In this document: piece by piece, positions 49,961-58,443 of the stretch
Position numbering within the stretch: position 1 is the stretch's first letter
Layout: each line of letters starts with the position of its first letter
From: Sedimentibacter saalensis
GTDB lineage: Bacteria > Bacillota > Clostridia > Tissierellales > Sedimentibacteraceae
Length of the DNA: 64,000 nucleotides
Assembly (NCBI RefSeq): GCF_007830175.1
Contig: NZ_VLKH01000007.1
Location: forward strand, 62,001 to 126,000
Direction of reading: 5' to 3'
Notes under the pieces: generated by a model
Told to the model about the DNA's origin: nothing
Seen by the model: only the letters and a program-made list of their open reading frames with translations
Databases searched by the model: none
Position numbers and translations under genes: made by a program

Positions 49961-51514
49961 ATGAGCGAAAAAGTGCTGCAAATGAACAATATTATGAAAA
50001 TATATCCAAATGGGGTAGTTGCAGTTGAAGACGTGACATTTGAATTGGAAAAGGGAGAAATCCATGCTTTGCTGGGAGAAAACGGAGCAGGCAAAAGCAC
50101 ACTTATGAAGGTCTTGTTCGGAATAGAAGCTCCGGAGCAAGGAAAAATAATTTTAAACGGCACTGAAACTACAATTAAGTCGCCTCAGGATGCTATAAAA
50201 AAAGGTATAGGAATGGTACATCAGCATTTTATGCTTGTTCCTTCGTTGACTGTTGCTGAAAATATTGTTCTTGGAACAGAACCTAAAAAAAGCGGAACGT
50301 TTATAGATATGGATAAAGCTGTTGAACTTTCCCAGCAGATTGCCGAGAAATATAATTTTGAAGTGGATGTCAGAGAAAAGGTAGAGGAACTTCCTGTAGG
50401 AATCAAGCAAAAGGTTGAAATACTCAAGGCTCTTTACAGAGGTGCCGACATATTGATACTTGATGAGCCTACAGCTGTTCTTACTCCTCAGGAAACTGAC
50501 GAGCTGTTCGTTCAGCTTAAAAAACTTAGAGAAGCAGGCCACACAATTATTTTTATTTCTCATAAACTTGATGAAATCAAGGAAATATGCGATAGAGCCA
50601 CAATCATGCGAAACGGCAAGAGCAAGGGAACTTATTTTGTAAAAGACATTTCAACTAAAGAGATGTCAAGGCTCATGGTTGGAAGAGACGTTGTGCTCAC
50701 TTTTGACAAGAAGCCTCTGGACCTTAAAGAAACCGTGCTGAGAGTAAGAAATCTGTGTGTTTCCGGTTCTACGGGAGTAAAAAGAGTGAACAACTTATCA
50801 TTTGACCTTAAGGCCGGTGAAATTTTCGGAATTGCCGGGGTTGAGGGAAATGGTCAAGGACATCTGGTTGAAGTTCTCACAGGTCTTTCTAAAAAATACA
50901 TGGGAGAAATATCTGTTTTTGGAATGGAAGCTAAAAAACATTCAATAAAAGAAATAAGAGAACTTGGCATGGCTCATATTCCTGAAGACCGTATGACACT
51001 GGGCTGCGCAAAAAACATGAACATAATGGATAACATGTTTTCAAATCAATATGACAGTCCTGAATATTCAGGTAAAGTTATGCTAAAGGGCAATAAAATT
51101 GAAAAAAGAGTCAATGAACTTATAAAGGAATATCTTGTGAAGTGCAAATCTTACAAGCAACATGTGGGAATGCTTTCAGGAGGAAACATTCAAAAGGTTG
51201 TTGTTGCAAGAGAATTTTCTACAAATCCTAAAATTATTATAGCAAACCAGCCTACACGCGGTATTGACGTTGGAGCTGCAGCATTTATAAGACAAAGAAT
51301 AATTGAATTCCGTGAAGCAGGCAGTGCAATAATACTTATTTCTGCAGACCTTAATGAAATTTTGGAACTAAGCGACAGACTTGCTGTTATATATAAAGGA
51401 CAATTTGCAGGCGTGTTCAATGACGTCAAAAATGTTACAGAAGGCGAACTGGGCGAATACATGCTTGGTATTAAAAAAGACGACAAATTGGAGGGAATAA
51501 TATATGAACAGTAA
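49961..51514 (+). CDS. Nucleoside ABC transporter ATP-binding protein (NupO-like, two ABC domains)
   Basis: A 517-residue fused ATPase. The first domain has Walker A GENGAGKST (about 40-48), Walker B ILILDEPTAVLTP and a degenerate signature ELPVGIKQKVEI. The second begins near 260 with GIAGVEGNGQGHLVEV as its P-loop variant, signature LSGGNIQKVVVARE and IANQPTRGID in place of a standard Walker B. This asymmetry is normal for BMP/NupO-type sugar-nucleoside ATPases. CGGAGG precedes the ATG. It overlaps the permease gene by 11 bases. Confidence 0.94.
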   Translation: MSEKVLQMNNIMKIYPNGVVAVEDVTFELEKGEIHALLGENGAGKSTLMKVLFGIEAPEQGKIILNGTETTIKSPQDAIKKGIGMVHQHFMLVPSLTVAENIVLGTEPKKSGTFIDMDKAVELSQQIAEKYNFEVDVREKVEELPVGIKQKVEILKALYRGADILILDEPTAVLTPQETDELFVQLKKLREAGHTIIFISHKLDEIKEICDRATIMRNGKSKGTYFVKDISTKEMSRLMVGRDVVLTFDKKPLDLKETVLRVRNLCVSGSTGVKRVNNLSFDLKAGEIFGIAGVEGNGQGHLVEVLTGLSKKYMGEISVFGMEAKKHSIKEIRELGMAHIPEDRMTLGCAKNMNIMDNMFSNQYDSPEYSGKVMLKGNKIEKRVNELIKEYLVKCKSYKQHVGMLSGGNIQKVVVAREFSTNPKIIIANQPTRGIDVGAAAFIRQRIIEFREAGSAIILISADLNEILELSDRLAVIYKGQFAGVFNDVKNVTEGELGEYMLGIKKDDKLEGIIYEQ

Positions 51515-52574
51515 CACAAAGTTTAATGTGCTCAGGACTGTACTGTCAGTAGGCATTGCACTTTTAATATCATTCGGCATAATATTCTTGACCAGCAAGG
51601 AACCGGTCAATGCAATAGTACAGCTTTTAACAGGGCCGCTGCAGAGCCAGAGACGTTTCGGCAATGTAATTGAGGCCATGATTCCGCTCATATTTACAGG
51701 TGTAGGCGTGAGCATCATGTTTGCAGCAAATGAAATAAACCTGGCCGGTGAAGGCGCTTTTCATTTAGGAGGACTCGTTGCAACTTACGTTGCCCTAAAT
51801 ACAACTTTTCCTTCAGGAATAAGTTCTCTTGCATGTATTTTGGCTGCAGGATTTTTCGGAGCAATGGTTACTACAGTTCCGGCGGTTTTGAAAATCAAGA
51901 CTGAATCAGACGTATTGGTGTCATCTCTCATGATGAACTATTTGATATTATATTTTGCAAACTATGTGCTGAGCAATTTCTTAAGGGATCCAAATGCAGG
52001 AGCAGTTGTTTCATTTGCTGTTCCCCAAGCAGCACAGCTAAACACAATATTCACTGGTACAAGAATTCACATAGGACTGTTTATTGCTCTTGCAGTGGCA
52101 GTGTTCGGATACATTTTCATGTTCAAAACAAAAATAGGCTACGAGCTTCGCCTCACCGGTGAAAACAGATCCTTTGCCAGATACTCAGGTATCAATGTTA
52201 TCAAAATAACATTGATTTCACAGCTTATTGGAGGATTCATATTCGGTATAGGCGGAGGAGTTGAACTCCTTGGAATGTACAACCGCTTCACATGGACTTC
52301 ACTGCTCGGCTATGGATGGGATGCCATCATCATAACAACTCTGGCTAAAAAGAATCCTCTTTATGTGCCATTTGCAGCGTTCTTCCTGGCTTACTTAAGA
52401 ACAGGAGCTTCAATTATGGCCCGTTCGACAGATGTCGTTACAGAAATAGTTACAATCACTCAGGGAATAATTATTCTTCTGGTTGTTGCGGAGCAATTCC
52501 TGAGCAAGTACAAACATAAAATGATAGCAAAAGAAGCTAAGGCTACATTAACTAACGAAACGGAGGGTGAATAA
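51504..52574 (+). CDS. Nucleoside ABC transporter permease (NupP-like)
   Basis: A 356-residue BPD_transp_2 permease with about ten membrane segments and the family motifs AANEINLAGEGAFHLGG (about 73-89) and TGENRSFARYSGIN (about 217-230, ATPase contact). It pairs with the second permease one base downstream to form the heterodimeric channel of a nucleoside importer. GGAGGG precedes the ATG within the end of the ATPase gene. Confidence 0.93.
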   Translation: MNSNTKFNVLRTVLSVGIALLISFGIIFLTSKEPVNAIVQLLTGPLQSQRRFGNVIEAMIPLIFTGVGVSIMFAANEINLAGEGAFHLGGLVATYVALNTTFPSGISSLACILAAGFFGAMVTTVPAVLKIKTESDVLVSSLMMNYLILYFANYVLSNFLRDPNAGAVVSFAVPQAAQLNTIFTGTRIHIGLFIALAVAVFGYIFMFKTKIGYELRLTGENRSFARYSGINVIKITLISQLIGGFIFGIGGGVELLGMYNRFTWTSLLGYGWDAIIITTLAKKNPLYVPFAAFFLAYLRTGASIMARSTDVVTEIVTITQGIIILLVVAEQFLSKYKHKMIAKEAKATLTNETEGE

Positions 52575-52575
52575 C

Positions 52576-53496
52576 ATGATATTTGAAGCTATTATATCTC
52601 CTGAATTTTTAAATGCAACCCTCAGAGCAACAACGCCAATATTGTTTGCAGCACTGGCATCAGCCGTGGCTTCAAAATCAGGCATTACAAACATGGCTCT
52701 TGAAGGAATTATGCTGTTTTCGGCACTTTTCGGTGTTATATTCAGTGCAGCATTTCAAAGTGCATGGATGGGACTTTTAGTTACAATGATTATAGGCGGT
52801 TTCATAGGATTTTTTCTCGCATTTTTCGTATTGAGGCTTAAGACTGATGAAATACTTGCAGCAATTGCCATAAACCTTATAGCAAACGGAGCTACAATAC
52901 TAATTCTCTTGGCTGTGTCCGGGGACAGAGGAGTATCATCTTCCATACAAAGTTTGCAGATTCCAAGAATTCCCATACCTGTAATAGAAAACATTCCGTT
53001 TTTGGGAAGGGTTATTTCAAACCAGAACATTTTGACATATATTTCTCTCATAATGGTTGTGGTGGTTCACATGTTTCTGTATAAAACTCCATTGGGATTA
53101 AGAATAAGGGCCGTTGGAGAAAATAAAGACGCTGCAGAATCTGTTGGTATAAGCTCAAAGAAAGTTAAGTACATTTCACTTATTATAAGCGGAGTTCTTG
53201 CTTCCATAGGAGGTTTCTTCCTTTCAGGCGGATACCTTACATATTTCACAACAGGAATGAGTGCCGGCAGAGGTTTTATAGCTCTTGCTGCTGCTTCAAT
53301 GGGTGGAAACACTCCAATAGGAGCCTTCCTTGTTTCAATTTTATTCGGAGCTGCACAGGCTTTTGCAAACATTCTGCAGCTAGGGTCATGGCCTTATGAA
53401 CTCATACAAATGCTTCCATATTTCGCAACATTGCTGGGACTTGGAATTTACAGCTATATAAGAATGAAGAAAAGACAAAGACTCACAGGAAAGTAA
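52576..53496 (+). CDS. Nucleoside ABC transporter permease (NupQ-like)
   Basis: About 306 residues from the ATG at 52576 (GGAGGG eight bases upstream). A second BPD_transp_2 permease, with SKSGITNMALEGIMLFSA near residue 35 and the conserved IRAVGENKDAAESVGI loop (about 178-193). It completes the NupNOPQ-like importer. An AATTAAG element lies in the 97-base gap before the nucleoside hydrolase gene. Confidence 0.93.
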   Translation: MIFEAIISPEFLNATLRATTPILFAALASAVASKSGITNMALEGIMLFSALFGVIFSAAFQSAWMGLLVTMIIGGFIGFFLAFFVLRLKTDEILAAIAINLIANGATILILLAVSGDRGVSSSIQSLQIPRIPIPVIENIPFLGRVISNQNILTYISLIMVVVVHMFLYKTPLGLRIRAVGENKDAAESVGISSKKVKYISLIISGVLASIGGFFLSGGYLTYFTTGMSAGRGFIALAAASMGGNTPIGAFLVSILFGAAQAFANILQLGSWPYELIQMLPYFATLLGLGIYSYIRMKKRQRLTGK

Positions 53497-53499
53497 TTT

Positions 53500-53565
53500 C
53501 AATTAAGAGTTAAGAATGAAGAATTAAGAATTATTGAAGATTTGTGCTTAAGCACAAATCTTTAA
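53500..53565. repeat. AATTAAG element, copy G (left arm and hairpin)
   Basis: CAATTAAGAGTTAAGAATG arm then AAGATTTGTGC/GCACAAATCTT hairpin (53537-53562). The hairpin resembles that of copy A (GGATTTGTGC/GCACAAATCC). A clear right arm is missing. Confidence 0.8.
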
Positions 53566-53593
53566 ATTTAGTTTATGTACAATCGGAGGAATA

Positions 53594-54538
53594 ATGAAAA
53601 AGAGAAATATTATAATAGACTGCGATCCGGGAATCGATGATGTGGTAGCTCTTTGCTTTGCAGCAGCAAACACTGACAAATTTAATATCCTTGGAATAAC
53701 AACCGTGGCAGGAAATCAGACTATAGATAAGGTTACAGACAATGCACTTGGACTCATGTCATTTTTAAACAGCGACATAAAGGTTGCAAGGGGAGCAAAA
53801 GGACCTCTTATAAGAGAAAAAAGACCGGCTATTAACGTCCATGGAGAAAACGGAGTTGGAGATTATCAGTTCCCCAAATCTAAAGAACTTTATTCCAACA
53901 ATGCAGTAACATTTTTAAGAGATACAATAATGGCTTCAGAAGAAAAGGTGACTTTAGTTCCTGTCGGACCGCTTACTAACATAGCTCTTCTTATAAAGAC
54001 ATTCCCTGAAGTAATGGACAAAATAGAAATGCTTTCAATAATGGGAGGAGCCGTTTGGGGAGGAAACACTTCAGGTACTGCAGAATTCAATGTGTGGGCT
54101 GACCCTGAGGCAGCAAGAATTGTTTTTGATTCAAAGCTTCCAATAATCATGAGCGGACTTGACGTTACACACAGCTGCGGACTTTTCAGGGAAGATGTCA
54201 ACAACTTGTTGAAAAGTGAAGGCAAAGTTACTCGCATGTGTGGAGAAATTCTTAATTTTTACTTTAAAGGCGACCATGTGAAGAAAGGAACATTCACTCC
54301 CATACATGATGCTTGTGCCCTTATGTGCCTCATTTATCCTGAACTTTACAAATCAAGACATATGCCTGTTCAAGTTGATTGCTCAGAGAGTCTGAACAGA
54401 GGAAATACAGCTTGTGATGTAAGAGAATGGATTGATTACGACGAAACATACCCTGAGGTTTTGCTGGATGTTGATATGGAAAAATGCAGGGAGATTTTGC
54501 TGGAAAGTTTATATAATCTTGATAAAATGGTAAAATAA
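53594..54538 (+). CDS. Inosine/uridine-preferring nucleoside hydrolase
   Basis: A 314-residue nucleoside hydrolase that cleaves ribonucleosides to base + ribose. The Ca2+-binding N-terminal cluster IIDCDPGIDDVVAL (Asp9, 11, 15, 16), the VPVGPLTNIALL segment, MGGAVWGGNTSGTAEFN and WADPEAARIV are all present, plus a late Asp in THSCG...IHDACAL. Ribose released here is the substrate of the ribokinase 15 bases downstream. CGGAGG precedes the ATG. Confidence 0.94.
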   Translation: MKKRNIIIDCDPGIDDVVALCFAAANTDKFNILGITTVAGNQTIDKVTDNALGLMSFLNSDIKVARGAKGPLIREKRPAINVHGENGVGDYQFPKSKELYSNNAVTFLRDTIMASEEKVTLVPVGPLTNIALLIKTFPEVMDKIEMLSIMGGAVWGGNTSGTAEFNVWADPEAARIVFDSKLPIIMSGLDVTHSCGLFREDVNNLLKSEGKVTRMCGEILNFYFKGDHVKKGTFTPIHDACALMCLIYPELYKSRHMPVQVDCSESLNRGNTACDVREWIDYDETYPEVLLDVDMEKCREILLESLYNLDKMVK

Positions 54539-54553
54539 CAGGGAGGAATAGTA

Positions 54554-55441
54554 ATGGGAAAAACAGTAGTTGTGGGCAGCATAAATGTGGACCTGGTATT
54601 CACTTCTGAAATAAGACCTAAGGCCGGAGAAACTGTAATGGGCAGCACATTTTCAACCATACCGGGAGGCAAGGGTGCTAATCAGGCTGTTGCAGCTAGC
54701 AAGCTAGGGGCTTCAAGCTGCATGGTGGGCTGCATTGGAAACGATCAAAACGGTGAATTTTCAATTAATAATTTAAACCTCATGAATGTTGACACTTCCT
54801 GCATCAAAAAAACTGACAATGCTCCAACAGGAGTTGCAAACATTGTTGTTGCTGAACATGACAACAGCATTATAGTAATTGCAGGAGCTAATTATGAAAT
54901 TACAAAAGAGGACATAGACAAATGCAAGGATGTTATTCTTTCTGCAGACATAGTCCTTCTGCAGCTGGAAATTCCACTGGATGTTGTTGAATATACTGCA
55001 GATATGTGCAGGAAAAACAATGTGAGAGTTTTATTAAACCCTGCTCCGGCAGTTGAGCTTCCAAAAACACTCATAGAAAATGCAACATATATAACTCCAA
55101 ATGAGCATGAGCTCAACATAATTTTAGGAAAACAAAACAATGTTGATGAAACCATAAAAATGTACCCAAATAAAATTATTGTTACAATGGGTTCAAGAGG
55201 AGTTAAATATTTTGATGGAAGTGAAATGAAGATTGTTCCTTCATACAATGTTGAAGTAGTAGACACCACAGGAGCTGGAGACACATTCTGCGGAGGACTG
55301 GCTGCAGCTTTAGTACGAGGAGACAATCTTGAAGATGCTATTATGTTTGCCAACAAGGCAGCAGCAATTTCCATAACAAAGCTTGGTGCACAAAGCGGCA
55401 TGCCTACACTGGAAGAATTCAATAATTTTAAATTTAAATAA
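54554..55441 (+). CDS. rbsK: Ribokinase
   Basis: A 295-residue PfkB-family kinase that phosphorylates ribose at O5. It shows GSINVDLVF (sugar contact), PGGKGANQAVAASKLG (about 37-52) and the catalytic GAGDTFCGG (about 239-247, base Asp). The order after a nucleoside hydrolase supports ribose as substrate, although a nucleoside kinase of the same family cannot be fully excluded. GGGAGG precedes the ATG. It ends the nucleoside operon at a strong palindromic terminator. Confidence 0.93.
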   Translation: MGKTVVVGSINVDLVFTSEIRPKAGETVMGSTFSTIPGGKGANQAVAASKLGASSCMVGCIGNDQNGEFSINNLNLMNVDTSCIKKTDNAPTGVANIVVAEHDNSIIVIAGANYEITKEDIDKCKDVILSADIVLLQLEIPLDVVEYTADMCRKNNVRVLLNPAPAVELPKTLIENATYITPNEHELNIILGKQNNVDETIKMYPNKIIVTMGSRGVKYFDGSEMKIVPSYNVEVVDTTGAGDTFCGGLAAALVRGDNLEDAIMFANKAAAISITKLGAQSGMPTLEEFNNFKFK

Positions 55442-55445
55442 AATT

Positions 55446-55475
55446 AAAAGCGCATACTTGTATGCGCTTTGACTT
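55446..55475. terminator. Bidirectional terminator between rbsK and csp
   Basis: AAAGCGCATA (55447-55456) / TATGCGCTTT (55461-55470); on the - strand it is followed by TTTTAATTTTATTT. Serves the convergent ribokinase and cold-shock genes. Confidence 0.85.
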
Positions 55476-55482
55476 TCATAAA

Positions 55483-55686
55483 TTATTTTATAACTGTTAC
55501 GTTTGCAGCTTGTGGACCTCTTTGTCCTTCCACAACTTCAAATTGAACGCTCTGGCCTTCTTCTAAAGTTTTAAATCCGTTAGAAGCAATAGCTGAAAAA
55601 TGAACAAATACATCATTTCCATCTTCACAAGAAATAAATCCGAATCCCTTTGCTGAATCAAACCATTTAACTTTACCTGTTTTCAT
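55483..55686 (-). CDS. Cold-shock protein (CspA family), copy 1
   Basis: A 67-residue single OB-fold nucleic acid chaperone with RNP1 KGFGFISCE (about 13-21) and RNP2 DVFVHFSAI (about 25-33), the complete set of aromatic RNA contacts. It binds single-stranded RNA/DNA and melts structure at low temperature or in growth. GGAGGA precedes the ATG on the - strand. A paralogue about 80% identical by eye lies 143 bases upstream, separated by a hairpin terminator, so this copy may depend partly on read-through. Confidence 0.95.
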   Translation of the reverse strand: MKTGKVKWFDSAKGFGFISCEDGNDVFVHFSAIASNGFKTLEEGQSVQFEVVEGQRGPQAANVTVIK

Positions 55687-55725
55687 TAAATCCTCCGTGT
55701 TTTTAAATTAAATTTAATTATTAAT

Positions 55726-55752
55726 GAAAAAGAACTACATTGTAGTTCTTAT
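55726..55752 (-). terminator. Hairpin between the two csp genes
   Basis: AAGAACTACA (55730-55739) / TGTAGTTCTT (55741-55750); read on the - strand it ends in TTCTTTTTC, an intrinsic terminator for csp copy 2. Confidence 0.75.
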
Positions 55753-55829
55753 CATGTTTCATTGAAATACCAATATTAATATAAGTAATTGCTATATCTA
55801 TATTAATTATTATTTCTAAAAAACAAATA

Positions 55830-56030
55830 CTACGCTACAGTAACGTTGCTAGCTTGTGGACCTTTTTGTCCATCAACTATATCAAAGTTTACCTTTTGTC
55901 CTTCTTCTAATGTTTTGAATCCATCAGATACGATTGCAGAGAAGTGTACGAATACATCTTTGCCGTCATCGCAAGAAATAAATCCAAAACCTTTCTTAGA
56001 ATCAAACCATTTAACTGTGCCTGTTTTCAT
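55830..56030 (-). CDS. Cold-shock protein (CspA family), copy 2
   Basis: A 66-residue cold-shock domain protein with RNP1 KGFGFISCD and RNP2 DVFVHFSAI, very close to copy 1 but with SKKGFG for SAKGFG and a shorter end. GGAGGA lies ahead of the ATG. The promoter at 56066-56094 predicts a leader of only about 30 nt, so it lacks the long thermosensing leader of E. coli cspA. The two genes look like a recent tandem duplication. Confidence 0.95.
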   Translation of the reverse strand: MKTGTVKWFDSKKGFGFISCDDGKDVFVHFSAIVSDGFKTLEEGQKVNFDIVDGQKGPQASNVTVA

Positions 56031-56065
56031 TAAAAAAATCCTCCGATATTAAAAAAGATACATGT

Positions 56066-56094
56066 ATTATAACAATTTTTTTTGTAAATTGCAA
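56066..56094 (-). promoter_or_regulatory. Promoter of csp copy 2
   Basis: On the - strand: TTGCAA (56094-56089), a 17-bp spacer and a perfect TATAAT (56071-56066). Confidence 0.75.
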
Positions 56095-56253
56095 TACATA
56101 TTTATGAAAAAAATCCGAAAAAATTCGACTGTGCAAAAGAACTAGAATTTAAACTATAGTAAAAATTATTGCCTGTCATGAAAATGTTTTTACATAACGA
56201 ATAGAAAGTGCATATTACGCATATTTATTTATATAATTTTTGTAGAATACCAA

Positions 56254-56282
56254 TTGAAATAAATGTAAAGCTTTGATATAAT
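56254..56282 (+). promoter_or_regulatory. Promoter of the LCP genes
   Basis: TTGAAA (56254-56259), a 17-bp spacer and a perfect TATAAT (56277-56282). The rest of the 56031-56330 gap holds only the divergent csp promoter and AT-rich sequence. Confidence 0.7.
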
Positions 56283-56330
56283 TATTTGGTATAATAAATC
56301 ACAGATACCGTAAAAATATAAGGTGAACTA

Positions 56331-57335
56331 ATGATAAGACATTTCTTAAAGATTTTTTTTGCTTCACTTGTTTTAATTGCAGTAATTTTAAGTGTAACAG
56401 CTTTGGGATATATAATTATAATCGACAAGGACATGGTTATAGGTTCAATTAAGGGCGCAGAATCATCTGGCAAAGAAGAAGCAGCAGCTTTTTATGAGTC
56501 AAGCACATTTAATTATGAAAGCGAAATAGGAAGGGCTGCAAGAAACAGCAAAAGATTCAATGTTCTTCTTGTAGGGCTTGAAAATTCAAGATCAGACACC
56601 ATAATGCTTGCCAGTTATGATACAGAGAACAAGACTGCTGATTTGATTTCAATTCCAAGGGATACATACTGCCCGAGAAATGCAGATGACAGTCCTGATT
56701 TGAAAAAGATAAATGCGGTATACGGTCAGGAAGGAATAGAAGGACTTACATCAACCGTACAGGATTTATTGGGAGTACCGCTGGAAAAGTATATTATAAT
56801 TGATTATGAGGCTTTAGTTGCCTGCGTGGACCTATTAGGAGGCGTAGAAGTGAATGTGCCGTTTCATATGCAATATTCCGACCCATATGATGACCCGCCG
56901 TTACACATAGACATACCTGAAGGAACACAGGTTTTAAACGGAGAACAAGCTTTAAAATATGTAAGGTTCAGAAAAGGATACAGCAATCAGGATTTAGGAA
57001 GAATTCAGGCTCAACAGGATTTTTTGAAATCCGCTTTAAAAAAAGCGCTGGGACTGAAACTCCCATCTTTAATAAAGGAAGCTTATTCATATATTGAAAC
57101 AAATGTAACAGTTACGGATTTAATGAGTCTTTCTGGTGATGTAATAGGATTTTCAGCAGACAAAATAAGCATGAATACATTGCCTGGAATGGAGACACCT
57201 TTAGAAGGACTGTCATTTTACATACCTGATGAAGATGGTATAGCAAGTATGGTTAAAGATATGTACAAATCTAAAAATAATACAGATGATACATTGGAAG
57301 GCACAACGGGGGACACAGGAACAAAGACAAATTAA
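56331..57335 (+). CDS. LytR-CpsA-Psr (LCP) family protein, copy 1
   Basis: A 334-residue membrane-anchored enzyme. One N-terminal transmembrane helix (about 6-30, FLKIFFASLVLIAVILSVTA) is followed by an extracellular LCP domain with LLVGLENSRSDTIMLASYD (about 79-97), SIPRDTYCP (pyrophosphate-binding Arg-Asp) and LKYVRFRKGYSNQDLGRIQAQ (about 206-226, catalytic arginines). LCP proteins transfer teichoic acids or polysaccharides from lipid carriers to peptidoglycan. AGGTG precedes the ATG. A paralogue follows after 29 bases. Confidence 0.93.
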   Translation: MIRHFLKIFFASLVLIAVILSVTALGYIIIIDKDMVIGSIKGAESSGKEEAAAFYESSTFNYESEIGRAARNSKRFNVLLVGLENSRSDTIMLASYDTENKTADLISIPRDTYCPRNADDSPDLKKINAVYGQEGIEGLTSTVQDLLGVPLEKYIIIDYEALVACVDLLGGVEVNVPFHMQYSDPYDDPPLHIDIPEGTQVLNGEQALKYVRFRKGYSNQDLGRIQAQQDFLKSALKKALGLKLPSLIKEAYSYIETNVTVTDLMSLSGDVIGFSADKISMNTLPGMETPLEGLSFYIPDEDGIASMVKDMYKSKNNTDDTLEGTTGDTGTKTN

Positions 57336-57364
57336 TATGCAATCAACTGAAAGGCGGATAATAA

Positions 57365-58366
57365 ATGAAACAATTTATAAAGATATTTTCCTTATGGCTG
57401 GTTATATTTACAGCTGTAATTTCAACCGGAATTTTTACTTACGCTAAATTTGCTTATCCCGATGGTGAAGGAGAAAATCTTCCCGGTGAAGAAGAACAAA
57501 CTGCTGAAGAGGATGAAAGCACGGAATTTGATACACCGTTGGAAAAAGCAATACATGAAAGCAATCGCATAAACGTGTTGGTTGTTGGGCTTGAAGGAAC
57601 AAGATCAGACACTATAATGCTTGCAAGCTTTGACAGAAAAACTAAGGAAGCTGATATTATTTCTATCCCCAGAGATACATATTATTTCAGAGAAGGATAC
57701 TCAAAATATGCTGACACACAAAAAATAAATGCAGTATACGGCATGGAAGAAGAAGGCATAAAAGCACTTGTAAAAGCCATAGAAGAACTTACCGGGCTTC
57801 CCATAGACAATTATGCCACAGTTGACTATGACGGAGTAAGGGCTGCAGTAAACGCCATAGGCGGCGTGGAAGTGAACGTGCCGTTTCATATGAGATATAC
57901 AGATCCTTACGCTAAACCTCCTCTTGACATCAACATAAAGCCGGGAAAACAAATAATATATGGAGACAATGCCATAGAATTTTTGAGGTTTAGAAAATCA
58001 AACTATGAAGGATATTACGGTTACGCTAACGGTGATTTGGGAAGAATTGAAGCCCAGCAGAATTTTGTGAAATCAGCCGTTAAAAAAGCCATGAGCTTGA
58101 AAATCATAAACGTGATCACTGCAGTATATCCGTATGTTGAAACAGACTTGACACTTACAAATCTTCTTGCTCTTGGAAAAGATGCCATAGGTTTTTCTAT
58201 AGAAAATCTGGAAGCCACAACATTGCCGGGCACAGACAAAATGGCAGGCGGACTGTCATTTTACTTTCCTAACGGCGAAGAAATGACAAGGCTTGTATAT
58301 GACCTGTACGATGTAAATTTATCTGCATATGCAGACAAAGAAAATATAGCAGATGCTAATCAATGA
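57365..58366 (+). CDS. LytR-CpsA-Psr (LCP) family protein, copy 2
   Basis: A 333-residue paralogue of the preceding protein with one N-terminal membrane helix (IFSLWLVIFTAVISTGIFTY), a Glu-rich stalk (about 37-55) and the LCP domain: VVGLEGTRSDTIMLASFD, SIPRDTYYF, IEFLRFRKSNYEGYYG then DLGRIEAQQNF. The active-site arginines are intact. The sequences have diverged in stalk and tail, suggesting distinct glycopolymer or acceptor use. It follows copy 1 in one operon and is followed by a probable terminator. Confidence 0.93.
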   Translation: MKQFIKIFSLWLVIFTAVISTGIFTYAKFAYPDGEGENLPGEEEQTAEEDESTEFDTPLEKAIHESNRINVLVVGLEGTRSDTIMLASFDRKTKEADIISIPRDTYYFREGYSKYADTQKINAVYGMEEEGIKALVKAIEELTGLPIDNYATVDYDGVRAAVNAIGGVEVNVPFHMRYTDPYAKPPLDINIKPGKQIIYGDNAIEFLRFRKSNYEGYYGYANGDLGRIEAQQNFVKSAVKKAMSLKIINVITAVYPYVETDLTLTNLLALGKDAIGFSIENLEATTLPGTDKMAGGLSFYFPNGEEMTRLVYDLYDVNLSAYADKENIADANQ

Positions 58367-58375
58367 AAAATTTAA

Positions 58376-58419
58376 GGTTCCTCGCCAAAAACAGAGCGGA
58401 GAATCTTTTATCTTTTTAT
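58376..58419 (+). terminator. Probable terminator after the LCP pair
   Basis: GGTTCCTCGC (58376-58385) pairs imperfectly (two G-U, one mismatch) with GCGGAGAATC (58396-58405), followed by TTTTATCTTTTTATTG. Confidence 0.55.
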
Positions 58420-58443
58420 TGTTTTATTAAGGGGGAATAAAAA

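Noticed and set aside
56031-56330. Long cold-shock 5' leader (cspA-type thermosensor)
   Set aside because: The best promoter predicts a leader of only about 30 nt, and no cold-box-like structure is evident.
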